A DNA stretch of 64,000 nucleotides, from contig NC_087111.1 of assembly GCF_963855985.1 (NCBI RefSeq), positions 2,485,001 to 2,549,000 on the forward strand, in the 5' to 3' direction. Source of the DNA: Ostrinia nubilalis (lineage: Eukaryota; Arthropoda; Insecta; Lepidoptera; Crambidae). The notes under the pieces were generated by a model that saw only the letters and a list, made by a program, of their open reading frames with translations, did no database searches and had not been told where the DNA came from. The position numbers were made by a program, and so were the translations under genes. How positions within the stretch are numbered: position 1 is the first letter of the stretch; the number at the start of each line of letters is the position of its first letter. Shown here one piece after another: positions 1 to 11,571 of the stretch.

Positions 1-145
1 CTAACTCTACGAGGTCGTCGGTCTACCATGATGACTGAGATATTATTTAAATAGATGTCAGACGCCTTTAGTGGCTAATAACTATAACTTAAAAAAAGAA
101 TTTAAAAGGAATTAAAAGCTTTTTAAAAGCTTGTTTTAACTGAAC

Positions 146-275
146 CAGTGGGTCTAGACAAAGTGCAAATTATAATCGCAAACCAGTCGAAAAGTGGTCG
201 AAATGCCCCTTTTTTGTATGGAGTTTTGACGGATTCGATTTTCGATTCGATCAAAAAGTGCGTTTTGTCTAGGGG
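146..275. mobile_element. Short MITE related to 49298-50044
   Basis: Left CAGTGGGTCTAGACAAAGTG and right GTGCGTTTTGTCTAGG are inverted. The interior shares ATCGCAAACCAGTCG-like sequence with the longer copy. Confidence 0.6.
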
Positions 276-515
276 GGCTGACCTTTACAAAACGTCTCAG
301 GCGAAAAAGAAAGACAACTAAAAAATAAAATCCACAAGTCTAGAAATAAAACCTCAAAAACTGAAATCTCTTTGCCCATAGACATAAAGACGCCGATCCC
401 TTTGAGTAAAGCTGCCAGTGTCAATGCAGTTTGTCTATGGACCGCGGCAAAGGGAACTCTTGTGACGGCCGCTAACAAGCGAGCTCTATGGTCTATACTA
501 CTGTGGCTACAAGCA

Positions 516-704
516 AATGAGGGTTTTCGCGATTGAAAAATCCGCCAGATTGCAATACGTAGACGCGTGGTCCAAATACTGCATGATTGGTGGATTTTGA
601 GATATCTGTCAATGTCATGTCAAAAATAACCAATCATGCAGCATTTGGACCTCGCGTCTACGTATTGCCATCTGGCGGATTTTTCAATCGCGAAAACCCT
701 CATT
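516..704. mobile_element. Near-perfect hairpin MITE
   Basis: Arms of about 85 bp, beginning AATGAGGGTTTTCGCGATTG and ending CAATCGCGAAAACCCTCATT, pair almost completely around a short centre. Confidence 0.9.
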
Positions 705-739
705 GAGGAAGCTATAGACAGAGCCGGATTAAGGAATAA

Positions 740-869
740 CGCCCGTATTCGCAAACATTACTATGAGGTCTCAAAGTGCGCGTGAACGCACAGGGTGACA
801 CAAGAACCAATCACAGAGCTCTATTCAACGTTGTGCGTTCGATTTGCTGCTTCACTTAAGCAAGCATTG
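740..869. mobile_element. MITE family A, 3'-truncated
   Basis: It starts CGCCCGTATTCGCAAACATT and shares the body GAACCAATCACAGAGCTCTA, but ends at CAAGCATTG where an RTE fragment begins. Confidence 0.85.
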
Positions 870-877
870 CTTTTTCG

Positions 878-948
878 TTCGTTTCAGCCGCAAGACGTCC
901 ACAGCTGGACAAAAGCCTCCCCCAAGGATTTCCACATTCAGTCAGTCT
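878..948 (-). mobile_element. RTE-like LINE 3' end fragment
   Basis: TTTCAGCCGCAAGACGTCCA through CTCCCCCAAGGATTTCCAC matches the 3' end of the RTE-like family. It abuts the truncated MITE. Confidence 0.6.
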
Positions 949-1037
949 TTAGTTTGCATAAAAGATACTGATTCCTTTGAGAGAACTGCGGCTCTGTCTT
1001 TTATTATTAGGCTCTACATTTCATACAACCTTTTATA

Positions 1038-1521
1038 CAGTGTGTCCGGGCAAGGGGTATCTTTGTTCAACAATTACGTCGAAACTAATAGACGTAGATT
1101 AATAAATTTACATTCGTTTTGTAGCATAGCTCAAATACTAAAAATAGAATGCAAATAAAACATACCTTAACGACCTGGTTTTTCTTGTGTTGGAAAATAA
1201 CTGAAAAAGAAGTGAAAAAAGTCATGTATTTTTCTAATTAAATTCATTCTTACTCCCATAAAATGTATGAAATTTGTGTCTGTTTTCTTCTTCTACTAAT
1301 AGATAATTTTATTGGCTATCGCATGATATAAAATATTTGCTTATTAATGTTAAGCTACCCACGCTTTCACTTGTTTTTGAAGGAAGAGGTGAAAACTAAA
1401 AACTAAAACTTAAATCCTTGTAATTTCGCGATAAATGGGACAAGCCCCAAATTTGAAGTATTTTTATCGATTCCCTAGATTTCGCCCTTAAAGTTTGATC
1501 ACTACATGCCCGGACACACTG
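1038..1521. mobile_element. Mariner-like MITE with TA target duplication
   Basis: CAGTGTGTCCGGGCAAG on the left and TGCCCGGACACACTG on the right are inverted, flanked by TA at 1036-1037 and 1522-1523. The 484-bp interior has no transposase. Confidence 0.8.
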
Positions 1522-1548
1522 TATAATAATAAATCACATTAATTTAAA

Positions 1549-1766
1549 AGTTCGTTTGTTTCAGCCGAAAGACGTCCACTGCTGGACAAAGGCCTCCCCC
1601 AAGGATTTCCACAAAGTATTAAGATTTACCCACAAGGTGGACCGACGACCTGATAAAGGTAGCAGGAAGGCGCTGGATGCAGGCCGCTACCAACCGTGCG
1701 ATGTGGAAGTCATTGGGGGAGGCCTATGTTCAGCAGTGGACGTCCTGTGGCTGAAATGATGATGAT
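1549..1766. mobile_element. Two RTE-like 3' ends in inverted orientation
   Basis: 1549-1615 is minus-oriented (GACGTCCACTGCTGGACAAA) and 1633-1766 is plus-oriented, ending in CAGCAGTGGACGTCCTGTGG and (ATG)n. The pair forms an imperfect palindrome. Confidence 0.6.
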
Positions 1767-2070
1767 GATGATTAAGATTTAAAAGTATTTCATTAATATT
1801 AATTGTATTTTATTAGAACTGAATATAATCAATAATCAAATTAGTGACAATCCCTTTAATAAACCAAACTGCATAATATTTCATGCTGATTACATGGAAT
1901 TTAATATTAATTTAGTAGTATTAAATGTATTAATCTTTATTAAATTCCTTCTTAATTTATCAAAGACCTTCGTGTTCTTGGAATTAGGTGATAGAAGAAG
2001 TAATACGCTACCAGCTTGGAGGTTCGAAAAGATATATTATATGGATATGGTAAGTACAAATAATATGCGT

Positions 2071-5000
2071 AAAGCCTTGCGCTCGCACACTCACTGCGGG
2101 CGCCCGTCGCACGGTGGGCTGATATTAGAGCTTCATAGACTTAGCGTCGCTCAAAAATCAAGTGCCGAATTTAGAAAAAATAAATATGCCAATGTGTTCC
2201 TTTACCAAAAAGGAATATTTTATGTTATGTAGCGTTTCTTGATAAAGTTATTATTTAATAAGTTATTGACAATTTCCTTTTTTTTTGTATGGAGTTCAAC
2301 ATTTATTTTATTTTATTCTTTATTCTTAAGCTTTCTTAAGAAATTGACTTTTGTATTATGTAATGCAACATATAAGCTATGTTATCACCAAGTGTCGCAT
2401 TTCGGAAATCTTCGGAACATTGTCATTTTGGACTTTAAAATAAAAAAAATAAAAAAATAAAAATAAATGCCAAATTTTGTAAATATAACTACGCCAATGT
2501 GTTCCTTTGCCAAAAAGAAATATTTTATGTTATGTAACTTTTTTTGATAAAGTTATTATTTAATAAGTTATTGACAATAATTACTTTTTTTTTGTATGGA
2601 GCTCAACATTAATTTTTATTTTATTCGTTATTCTTAAGCTTTCTTAAGAAATTGCTTTTTGTATTATGTAATGCATCATATAAGCTATATTATCACCAAG
2701 GGACGAATCCCGGAAACCCTCGGAACATTGTCATTTTCGACTTTAAAATAAAAAAAAAAGAAAAAGAAAACTGCAATGTTATGTGCTTTCTTCCGTACTA
2801 TTCTAACGAGGTGAAGAACTAAGCACGTTTTTTATAGTGGTGTTCCCAGGAGGCCTAATCCACATGATTACTAAGGTTACTATAATACATATAATATTTG
2901 TTTTATGGAAATTAAGCCAGTTTGAAGTTAAATTTATTGGTTAGACTCAAGAGCCACTTTCTGAATCTACAAAAGTAAAGCTTTCTTTCTCAGTATCAGC
3001 CTAGACATGAAATTGATCATTTATTGTGGACTTTTTGGTGGTGTTGAAAACCTTTCTTGATGGCAATTACGTCTAAATTATTCATTTCTGTTGATATGGC
3101 TTTACAAATATCACATCGCTGCTTGTGCAGAGCTGCCATTTATCAACGATATTATTTTTCTATCTATCAAGTGAGAATCAGTTATTATGAGATTGTTTTG
3201 CTTCCAGAATTTTATTACGATCTATTAAATTTTCAATTTCCGCGTCCATTAAGTTTTTTTCATTATTAACATTAAAATAGGTCGACAATAATTAAATGCA
3301 GCTTATTTTGAATAAAAAAAACTGGGTCTCCTTCATAAATTTGAAAAAGAAATGAGTCGATAGTAAAAAGTGGAGCTAGAAACCTTATTTTCCCTTATCC
3401 ATTTTATCTGGAGACATCAAACCGAACGTTCATTTAGGCACTTACAAGTTGCCCTAAAACGCTAGAATCATCATTTTCGCAAATTTTGTTTCGCAGACCA
3501 AACTATACTACGTACATGGAGCTCTACATACGTATATGCCTGCAAGCATACAAAATTATTGCTCACGGAAAAGATATTTACTTCCGATCAGAAAGTACTA
3601 CACCACGCTCGAATTTTGCAGGAGAGATATTTTACACAATTTATTTTTAAAATCTGATTCTCAGATATAGATAATAATATAAACTTCATAGAAAACACAA
3701 AGTTTTATCAACAGCAGCAAAAAGTTAATTAATAAATGATCGATTTGATGATGAGGCTGATACTGATACTGAAAGAAAGCTTTACTTTTGTGGACATTAG
3801 CCTATTTCACGGTTCAGAAACTGACTCTGAATAACCAATAAACTTAACTTTACACTGGCTTAATTTCCATAAAACATATTTTAATAATCTTACAAGTGGA
3901 TTAGGCCTCCTGGAAACACCACTATAAAAAAACGTGCTTAGTTTTTCACCTCGTTAGGGTAGTACGGAAGAAAGTACATAAATTGAAAATTTTATAGATC
4001 GTAATAAAATTCTGGAAGCAAAACAATCTCGTAATAACTGATTCTCACTTGATAGATAGAAAAATAATATCGTTGATAAATGGAAGCTCTGCACAAGCAG
4101 CGATGTGATATTTGTAAAGCCATATCAACAGAAATGAATAATTTAGATGTAATTGCCATCATGAAAGGTTTTCAACACCACCAAAAAGTCCACAATAAAT
4201 GATCAATTTCATGTCTAGGCTGATACTGAGAAAGAAAGCTTTACTTTTGTAGATTCAGAAAGTGGCTCTTGAGTCTAACCAATAAATTTAACTTCAAACT
4301 GGCTTAATTTCCATAAAACAAATTTTATATGTATTATAGTAACCTTAGTAATCATGTGGATTAGGCCTCCTGGGAACACCACTATAAAAAACGTGCTTAG
4401 TTCTTCACCTCGTTAGAATAGTACGGAAGAAAGCACATAACATTGCAGTTTTCTTTTTCTTTTTTTTTATTTAAAGTCGAAAATGACAATGTTCCGAGGG
4501 TTTCCGGGATTCGTCCCTTGGTGATAATATAGCTTATATGATGCATTACATAATACAAAAAGCAATTTCTTAAGAAAGCTTAAGAATAACGAATAAAATA
4601 AAAATAAATGTTGAGCTCCATACAAAAAAAAGTAATTATTGTCAATAACTTATTAAATAATAACTTTATCAAAAAAAGTTACATAGCATAAAATATTTCT
4701 TTTTGGCAAAGGAACACATTGGCGTAGTTATATTTACAAAATTTGGCAGTTATTTACTTTTTTTTATTTTTTTTATTTTAAAGTCCAAAATGACAATGTT
4801 CCGAAGATTTCCGAAATGCGACACTTGGTGATAACATAGCTTATATGTTGCATTACATAATACAAAAGTCAATTTCTTAAGAAAGCTTAAGAATAACGAA
4901 TAAAATAAAAATAAATGTTGAGCTCCATACAAAAAAAAAAGGAAATTGTCAATAACTTATTAAATAATAACTTTATCAAGAAACGTTACATAACATAAAA

Positions 5001-5208
5001 TATTCCTTTTTGGTAAAGGAACACATTGGCATATTTATTTTTTCAAAATTCGGCACTTGATTTTTGAGCGACGCTAAGTCTATGAAGCTCTAATATCAGC
5101 CCACCGTGCGTCGCACGGTCGCGACAGCAATATAATTACGCGTGAGCGATAAGGATGGGTAGCTTGGGGTCGTTGGACGGGATTCTACGTGCTCACGGAC
5201 CAGGCTTT
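2071..5208. mobile_element. MITE family B copy disrupted by a foldback element
   Basis: The left remnant (2071-2113, GCTCGCACACTCACTGCGGG) and right remnant (5107-5208, GCGATAAGGATGGGTAGCTT to CCAGGCTTTAG) are the two sides of one family B MITE. CGTCGCACGGT appears at both junctions. The left remnant has itself lost most of its outer arm. Confidence 0.75.
2114..5106. mobile_element. Large foldback element with arms over 1.1 kb
   Basis: 2114 to about 3256 is inverted at about 3990 to 5106, starting GGGCTGATATTAGAGCTTCA. Each arm contains two tandem copies of a roughly 300-bp block ending in an A-rich run, and a block with CACCACTATAAAAAACGTGC. The loop carries a further diverged copy of the inner arm (about 3700-3985). 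No transposase is recognisable. The 9-11 bp direct repeat at its edges suggests a Mutator-like or other long-TIR element. Confidence 0.8.
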
Positions 5209-5225
5209 AGTTATAAGAACATTCA

Positions 5226-5352
5226 CGCCCGTATTCACGAACGATGATTGCTTAAGTGAAGCAGCAAATCGAACGCACAGCTTTGAATAGAGCTCAATGA
5301 TTGGTTCGTGTGTCACTGTGAGACCTCATAGTAATGTTTGTGAATACGGGCG
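5226..5352. mobile_element. MITE family A, complete, reverse orientation
   Basis: CGCCCGTATTCACGAACGAT to ATGTTTGTGAATACGGGCG with the GCAAATCGAACGCACAGC body. Confidence 0.9.
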
Positions 5353-6339
5353 TCATTTTATTGAGTTATTGAGAAAGGTACACCAACAATAAAACACGGA
5401 TGATATTTGCAGTACATTATGGGGGCTTCAGTAGGTATACCGTTTACAAGTTTAACAACAATTCCAGGAAAAAATCTCATGTTCCACAAAAGCGTAATCG
5501 AATACATAGTGCAATCGAATCAATCAAATCGAATGTGTTCATGCCAATGTGGGCATTCATATTTTTTCTTTTTTCCTACCTACCCGCTTCTGTCCAATAA
5601 TTTTACCCCGCTATTATTCGCTGCTTTCTACACTAGTCTACGAATTGACGTGGCTCACTCCGGACGCCGTCGCGCCGCATCGGAGTTACCGCCTCTTCTT
5701 GCTGGAACCTTCTATCGTTGAAGTCCACACCGCTGTACTGTACTATAAGCTGGAACTGTTCAGCCGACGCTGAGAACTGAAATATTGCGTGTTTGTGAAG
5801 TGCGCGTTATATGCACCCGCTGTCTTGATCTACGGAGTCAAGGCTGGTCCTTCATCATCTTCCATCTTCGAGGGCAGACAAGAGATTGGGAACCGCGGTT
5901 CGCCCCCCTGAAACTGCTGATGCTGGTGGATTGCAGAACGGGTGAGTGCGCTGTTTGTTCGTAGTAGTAGAAAGCAGCAATCTTCCCTTTTTTTGATCTC
6001 TTTTCTGAAGCATAAAAATACCACGACCTATGGTGAATATTACCCCGCAACCGCTGTGTGAGTAGAATTTACGAATCTTCGGATTTATCGCTCGTACAGA
6101 ATGCAATAAAATAAATCGGATGGAGCATGTTATCAAAATCCACGTAGTTGTGGGAAAAAGCAAATCCGTATTAAATCGTACTTAATCCATACTAATATTG
6201 TAATCACGAAATTGTGTCTGTCACCTTTTGAGGCCAGTTTGAGACTTGGGAAAAACATAGGCTAACAAATTTTCCCGGTTTTCAAAAAGGAAGTTAAAAA
6301 CTTTGTCTCTGTGAGAGACTGATAGGTAATCACACGGGC
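5353..6339. other. Unassigned stretch with a GC-richer part
   Basis: 5590-6050 is richer in GC than its surroundings and has short open frames on the plus strand and a donor-like CGG|GTGAGT at 5940. I do not recognise a protein. A decayed LTR or untranslated exon would be possible. Confidence 0.3.
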
Positions 6340-6347
6340 GTTCAAGC

Positions 6348-6706
6348 CTGGGATACTGGGATAAACTTTCGGATATCCGAAATAAAAAAATATCCGAAAC
6401 CGTAACCGATTCAAAAGTTTCGGATGTAGGCATTTTAAATTGTTTTTTGTATAGCATTATTATGTAAAGGCATAACAGCCTGATTTACCTTTATAATGCT
6501 ATCTAGTAGTATAAATTTTTATTTTTTTATTACTTTTTATTCGATGTAAAGTGTGCGGCCATGAATAAACCGTGTTGGACAACTATTGCAAATTGCATTC
6601 TAAAGCACAGATATCCGTAACCGTAACCGAAACTTTCGGATATCCGAAATAAAAAAATATCCGTAGCCGTATCCATAACCGAAACTACATATCCATAACA
6701 TCCCTA
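6348..6706. mobile_element. hAT MITE with 8-bp target duplication
   Basis: GTTCAAGC flanks it at 6340-6347 and 6707-6714. The interior has repeated TTTCGGATATCCGAAA and GTAACCG motifs as in 46411-46557. Confidence 0.8.
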
Positions 6707-6714
6707 GTTCAAGC

Positions 6715-7042
6715 ATAAATAAAACGCTTTTCTATTTTATTCTAATCAGCTGATGCTAGCTATAATATAACCCAAAGAAAATCCTAAACATACCACATTC
6801 ATTTTTCCCCGTTCCGCCCAGCACTTTCTCCTAGAATGAAGTTTTAATATGTGGTTCTGTAGCGGCGTAACTTAAAGGCCGGTGATGTACGGACACCATT
6901 TTGGTTTAGTGGGCCCTAAATCTTTCCAACAAATATGTGCCTGTTGTACTATAAAAAGGGAGAGTCCCAATAAATGGGTTTGAACCTTAGAGTGAAGAAA
7001 TATACGCTAGTTAGAACGTTTAGGAGTTTTTATCAATTCAGA
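6715..7042. other. No gene seen
   Basis: AT-rich sequence with no convincing open frame or repeat signature. Confidence 0.4.
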
Positions 7043-7188
7043 CGCCCGTATTCACAAACATTACTATGAGGTCTCACAGTGCGCGTGGACGCACAGGGTG
7101 ACACACGAACCAATCACAGAGCTCTATTCAACGCTGTGCGTTCGATTTGCTGCTTCACTTAAGCAAGCATCGTTTGTGAATACGGGCG
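7043..7188. mobile_element. MITE family A, complete reference copy
   Basis: Termini CGCCCGTATTCACAAACATT and CATCGTTTGTGAATACGGGCG. The body includes GCGCGTGGACGCACAGGGTG and GTGCGTTCGATTTGCTGC. Other copies are judged against this one. Confidence 0.92.
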
Positions 7189-8095
7189 AGAGTCTCAGAT
7201 AGTAATTGAACATGACGTTGTACAACAAAATGAAGGTTGATATCTCCAAGATCAAAAGTTGTAGTTTATCTGAAAGATAAGCGATCAGGGAGTTTAATCT
7301 GAAATGATGCAACAGTCAAAACTCGATTGAAACTCAAGTTTAGATCTTAATATTCTTTAGATTCATACCTACTTGAGTTTCTGTCATAATACAGGTCATA
7401 GAGTTACCGACTTCCATTACCCATTATTAAGAAAGTTTAGTTTATTGTAGACGTTTTGTGTAGATTTAATAATAAGAAATTAGTAAGATAGAAGTAGGTA
7501 CTTATATTAGGTAAGAGGATAATTCTAGGAAATTCTTGATTACCAACCTAGTATAAGTGTTCAACGTTTCTTCGAAAAAAGGGTCTGAATTAATTACTAT
7601 GAAGATAATACTCGTAGCAGCTTTCATTAGCCTAATAAAAATCTCATTAAAAATACAAATTACACAATCAAACTTCCAAAATTACCCCTTCAAAGATTGG
7701 GATCCGAGGATTTAAGTTTATCCTCAGCAAGTTACAAATAAGTACAGTGGAAGTGGATACAGAAAATTCGCGCGTTAAACCATTAAAAAAGCTGATTTTG
7801 TGTGTGTCGAGTTTTGACCGTTCCAACCCCTTGCCAGACAATCATTTAATTTTTAGGGTAGCTGCCTAAGCCACCATGACCCTTTCATGATGCTTATCTA
7901 TGTTGGGAGCATGCGCTGACAAACTTTCAGCTTTTATAAAATAACGTATTATTAGGTAGGTCTCGTGTTCACTAGCTTCTAGTCTACAACGCCATGGTAC
8001 GTAAAGTGCAATTTTTAATACAATAGATCTAACGTTAATAACATTTAATTTTAATAAATCGTCCGAAATTACGGTTTTATACATATAACTACCTA
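7189..8095. other. No gene seen
   Basis: AT-rich, unassigned sequence. Small open frames here have no recognisable domain or splice context. Confidence 0.4.
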
Positions 8096-8293
8096 CTAGC
8101 GGCCGCCCGCGACTTCATACGCGTGGATCCCGTTTTACCCCCTTATGGGTGGAGTTTCGTAAAATCCTTTCTTAGTGGATGTCTACGTCATAACATCTAC
8201 TTGCATGCCAAATTTCAGCCCGATCCGTCCAGTGGTTTGGGCTGTGCGTTGATAGATAACTATGTCAGTCACCTTTGAGTTAAAATATTTAGA
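8096..8293 (+). mobile_element. LINE/SINE 3'-end fragment (CTAGCGGCCGC type)
   Basis: CTAGCGGCCGCCCGCGACTT, GTGGATCCCGTTTTACCCCC and GGTTTGGGCTGTGCGTTGAT recur at 25,990, 28,414 and, inverted, 52,595. Confidence 0.65.
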
Positions 8294-8306
8294 AGTTAAT
8301 TCTATC

Positions 8307-8536
8307 TAAAGCCTGGTCCGTGAGCACGTAGAATTTTGTCCAATGACCCCAAGCTACCCATCCTTATCGCTCGCGCGTAATTATATTGCTTGCTATTGCT
8401 ATTGCTGTCGCGACTGTGCAACGGGCGCCCGCAGTGAGTGTGCGAGCGCGACAGCAACATAATTACGCGCGAGCGATAAGGATGGGTAGCTTAGGGTCAT
8501 TGGACAAAATTCTACGTGCTCACGGACCAGGCTTTA
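8307..8536. mobile_element. MITE family B, complete copy
   Basis: TAAAGCCTGGTCCGTGAGCA and TGCTCACGGACCAGGCTTTA are perfect ends. Long arms fold around a GCGCCCGC centre. Confidence 0.92.
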
Positions 8537-8929
8537 GGCCCCTTTTCCTATTGGTACTGATGAAATACGAGTACCTACTTACTGAGTCGCTAAAACCTCT
8601 ATTATTTTGTAGTAAGTTAAAGACGACTTTGACTATGGAACCCACTGCTCTAACTTCTACTTAAGTGCTTTAAAATTTCTTTCCTTGTAAACATTTTGGA
8701 AGTTCGTAAAGCGTCATTATAAGTCCGATAATGGCTGATGAGAGAAAGTTTTTGATTGCTTACTGAACCGAGTTGGAACGATTACAACAGGTTGTATGTA
8801 GGAGAACTTAACGTTTTGTGACTTTCAATGTGATGGAAATTTTGTTAATTTCCCTACAGTTAGAGACAAAGGACTTAATTAAAATTTTCGTATAACTTTC
8901 AGTACATGATACATAAAATATAATACCGA

Positions 8930-9195
8930 CGGATTAGCAGCTGAAGTGCTAATGGGCAGGGCACATAGTACGCAGAACTGACGGCCGATGGGGCAGCAAG
9001 TTTCTGGAGTTGAGGCCACGTACCGGAAAACGCTGCATGGGACGTCCTCCCACAAGGTGGATCGACGACCTCATAAAGGTAGCAGGAAGGCGCTGGATGC
9101 AGGCTGCTACCAACCGGGTGATGTGGAATTATTTGGAGGAGGCCTTTTTTCAGCAGTGGACGTCCTGTGGCTGTGTGTGATGTTGATGATGACAT
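8930..9195 (+). mobile_element. RTE-like LINE 3' coding end
   Basis: The plus strand, with frame breaks, reads [30 protein letters not shown] and Q-Q-W-T-S-C-G, the C-terminal region of RTE-clade proteins, then a TGATG-rich tail. Confidence 0.65.
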
Positions 9196-10090
9196 ATTAA
9201 TACTCTAATACAATACCTAATGAAATTGGATACTTAATGTTCAAATTCAAATTCAATTTTTTTATTGCATGCTTCCGGTTTGTTTAAGACATTGAAGTAA
9301 TATTACTACGTATAGAACAGACATCGCGAACAAAATATGTACAGTGCGGGGTGCGGGGCGGGAATTTGACGGACAGCTGTCAGTCAAATCCATGACTATC
9401 AAGTTTCATAATTTATGGCGATAAAATCTGCACCAGAAAATGTCGTACTTCATTGATAGGATTGCACGAATAGTGACGTTCCTGCGGTCGCCTCATCATA
9501 GACATTGTGAATCGATTGTGAAAATAAACAAATCGGCTAAATTGTGTTAACTTTTCATGGTGCTCAATAGCAAAAAGGTTCAGCTACTTACATTATTTTC
9601 TTTTATTATATTGTGCGTTTCCTGTAATGTAATCTAAGCTCCCCTCCCTTAGACTAAAATTAGCCCTCCTAGACAAGTGACAAAACGTAGCAGTTGAAAC
9701 ATTCGAAATCACTTCGCTCTGCCGTTTTTTGGTGTTAGTTACTTCACTCTGTGATGCGATTTTAAAATTACAACTGGCGATTCCGAATTCACAACTGAGG
9801 GGACTGAGGCTAATCGTGTTACTTGTGCTACAAGTGCGTATGGGCTTCATACTGATGCTTTAGCCATTAATTATTTTTCTTCCCGATTAAAATCTAATGT
9901 AATCGATAATCGCCTTGAGAATCGTTAACTGGTATTTTCTAATTCGATAAAAAAATTACCCATCTCTAGTTTAAAACTGTCATCCAACAGCGCACGAAAT
10001 ATTATGAGTTATAGATAATGATACCATTACAGAGGCGACACTTCGTTTACGTTTAGTTTCTGCCTATTGAATTGGATACTGTAAGGAAAC
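9196..10090. other. Unassigned, with a short LINE tail
   Basis: 9225-9262 has TTCAAATTCAAATTCAA, a reversed (TTTGAA)n retroposon tail. The rest shows no gene. Confidence 0.4.
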
Positions 10091-10094
10091 ATCG

Positions 10095-10215
10095 TCATCA
10101 TCATTTTAGCTACTGGACGTCCACTGCTGAACAAAGGCCTCCTCTAATGATTTCCACATCGCCCAGTTAATAGTGGCCTGCACCCAGCGTCTTCCTGCTA
10201 TCTTCAGTCAGTCTA
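10095..10215 (-). mobile_element. RTE-like LINE 3' end fragment
   Basis: It begins ATCGTCATCATCATTTTAGC and GGACGTCCACTGCTGAACAA, the reverse of the RTE-like 3' end. Confidence 0.6.
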
Positions 10216-10732
10216 TCTTGAGATTTTAGAAAAATTCCCACTCGTCACGGTAGGAACAAAGCTAGGGATGACCCACGCCTTCACTCCAGAACCAATAAAA
10301 TAACTGAAAGACAGAAACTTTCAGTTATTTTATTGTCTCTATTGTTAACTATCTCAGTGGTTGAGTACACGTATAATAGCTGTGAGGTAGAAGTTACGGG
10401 ACTATTCCCACCTCTCCTTTTCACCGCTGCATCTCCTGTGTAGCTAGCACCTAGACTAGTTGATTTAAAGCCAAGGTATATCAGTTTTTAGGTAATGACT
10501 TAGTGCATCTAAAAATGTAAAACTTTCTAGTTTTTTGTAACATTGAAAAATCTGAAAAGAAGCATCATTTTTTTTACCAAGTGTTTCTAAGAAAAGACAA
10601 TGCCGGAAATTGGCGTCTTTTTTTTTTCGCGCGGCCATCGACCAAACCTTGTTTTTTGATTACAAAATAATGTAATAAACCAAACTTACTATGGCATGTA
10701 TACCTCTAAACTCAGTCTGAACTGAGTTACGA

Positions 10733-10980
10733 GCATCAGAAGTTTGATGATTTTCATACTAGATTTGCTGTTAGCGCGCAAGTTTTGTAAGAAATTGCAA
10801 CAAAATAATGACATTGTATGTGTAAACAAACAATACCATCCATAAAAGGCTCCAGACATCAGTATGCAGCAGAATCAGCGCAATAAAAAAATAGCGCAAT
10901 ATTTTGTTGCAATTTCTTACAAAACTTGCGCGCAAAAAGCAAATCTAGTATGAAAATCATTAAACTTCTAATGCTCGTAA
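10733..10980. mobile_element. MITE with about 80-bp inverted ends
   Basis: TTACGAGCATCAGAAGTTTG on the left is inverted as AACTTCTAATGCTCGTAA on the right. Arms continue through GCGCGCAAGTTTTGTAAGAA. Confidence 0.88.
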
Positions 10981-11571
10981 ATTTATTTTTACATAAATCA
11001 TTTTTTTCTTCTAAACTATACATAAATAAAACCTTTATCTTAATGATATTATTTTTTTACACTGTATAAAAAGCCTAACGTACTTACAGGAGTACAAACT
11101 ATTTTCAATATTTTTCTTTTAAAACAGGTGCTAAAGATGCTTAACTTACAGTAAAAAATACAAAACATAAGGTAACACTTAAAAAACTATGTAAAACCGT
11201 CAATATTTTATCTCGGTCTGAAGCACATTTCTTAGTTTGTACTTGGTATAGTACATCCGGCAGATATGAATACTGCTGTTGAAAAAACACAGGACTTACG
11301 AGGTTAATATGTATCTGGAGTTATTTGAACAGTATTTTCGTCTATAGGATGGCATATTTCAAAAAACAAAACTGCACTCAAGCGTGTTGTCACAGCAACC
11401 GCTGAGCACATACTAATTGAATTTCGGTCCATGGACCTATTTACGTGCCAGAAACAGTCTAGTTGACATGTCTTCTCTAGTACGTAGTACATTATAACTC
11501 AATGGTTTAAGATATCACATTCATAAACTTGAAAAAAAGCTGACTGTCCAAAAAATCTGAGGTTTAAGAAA

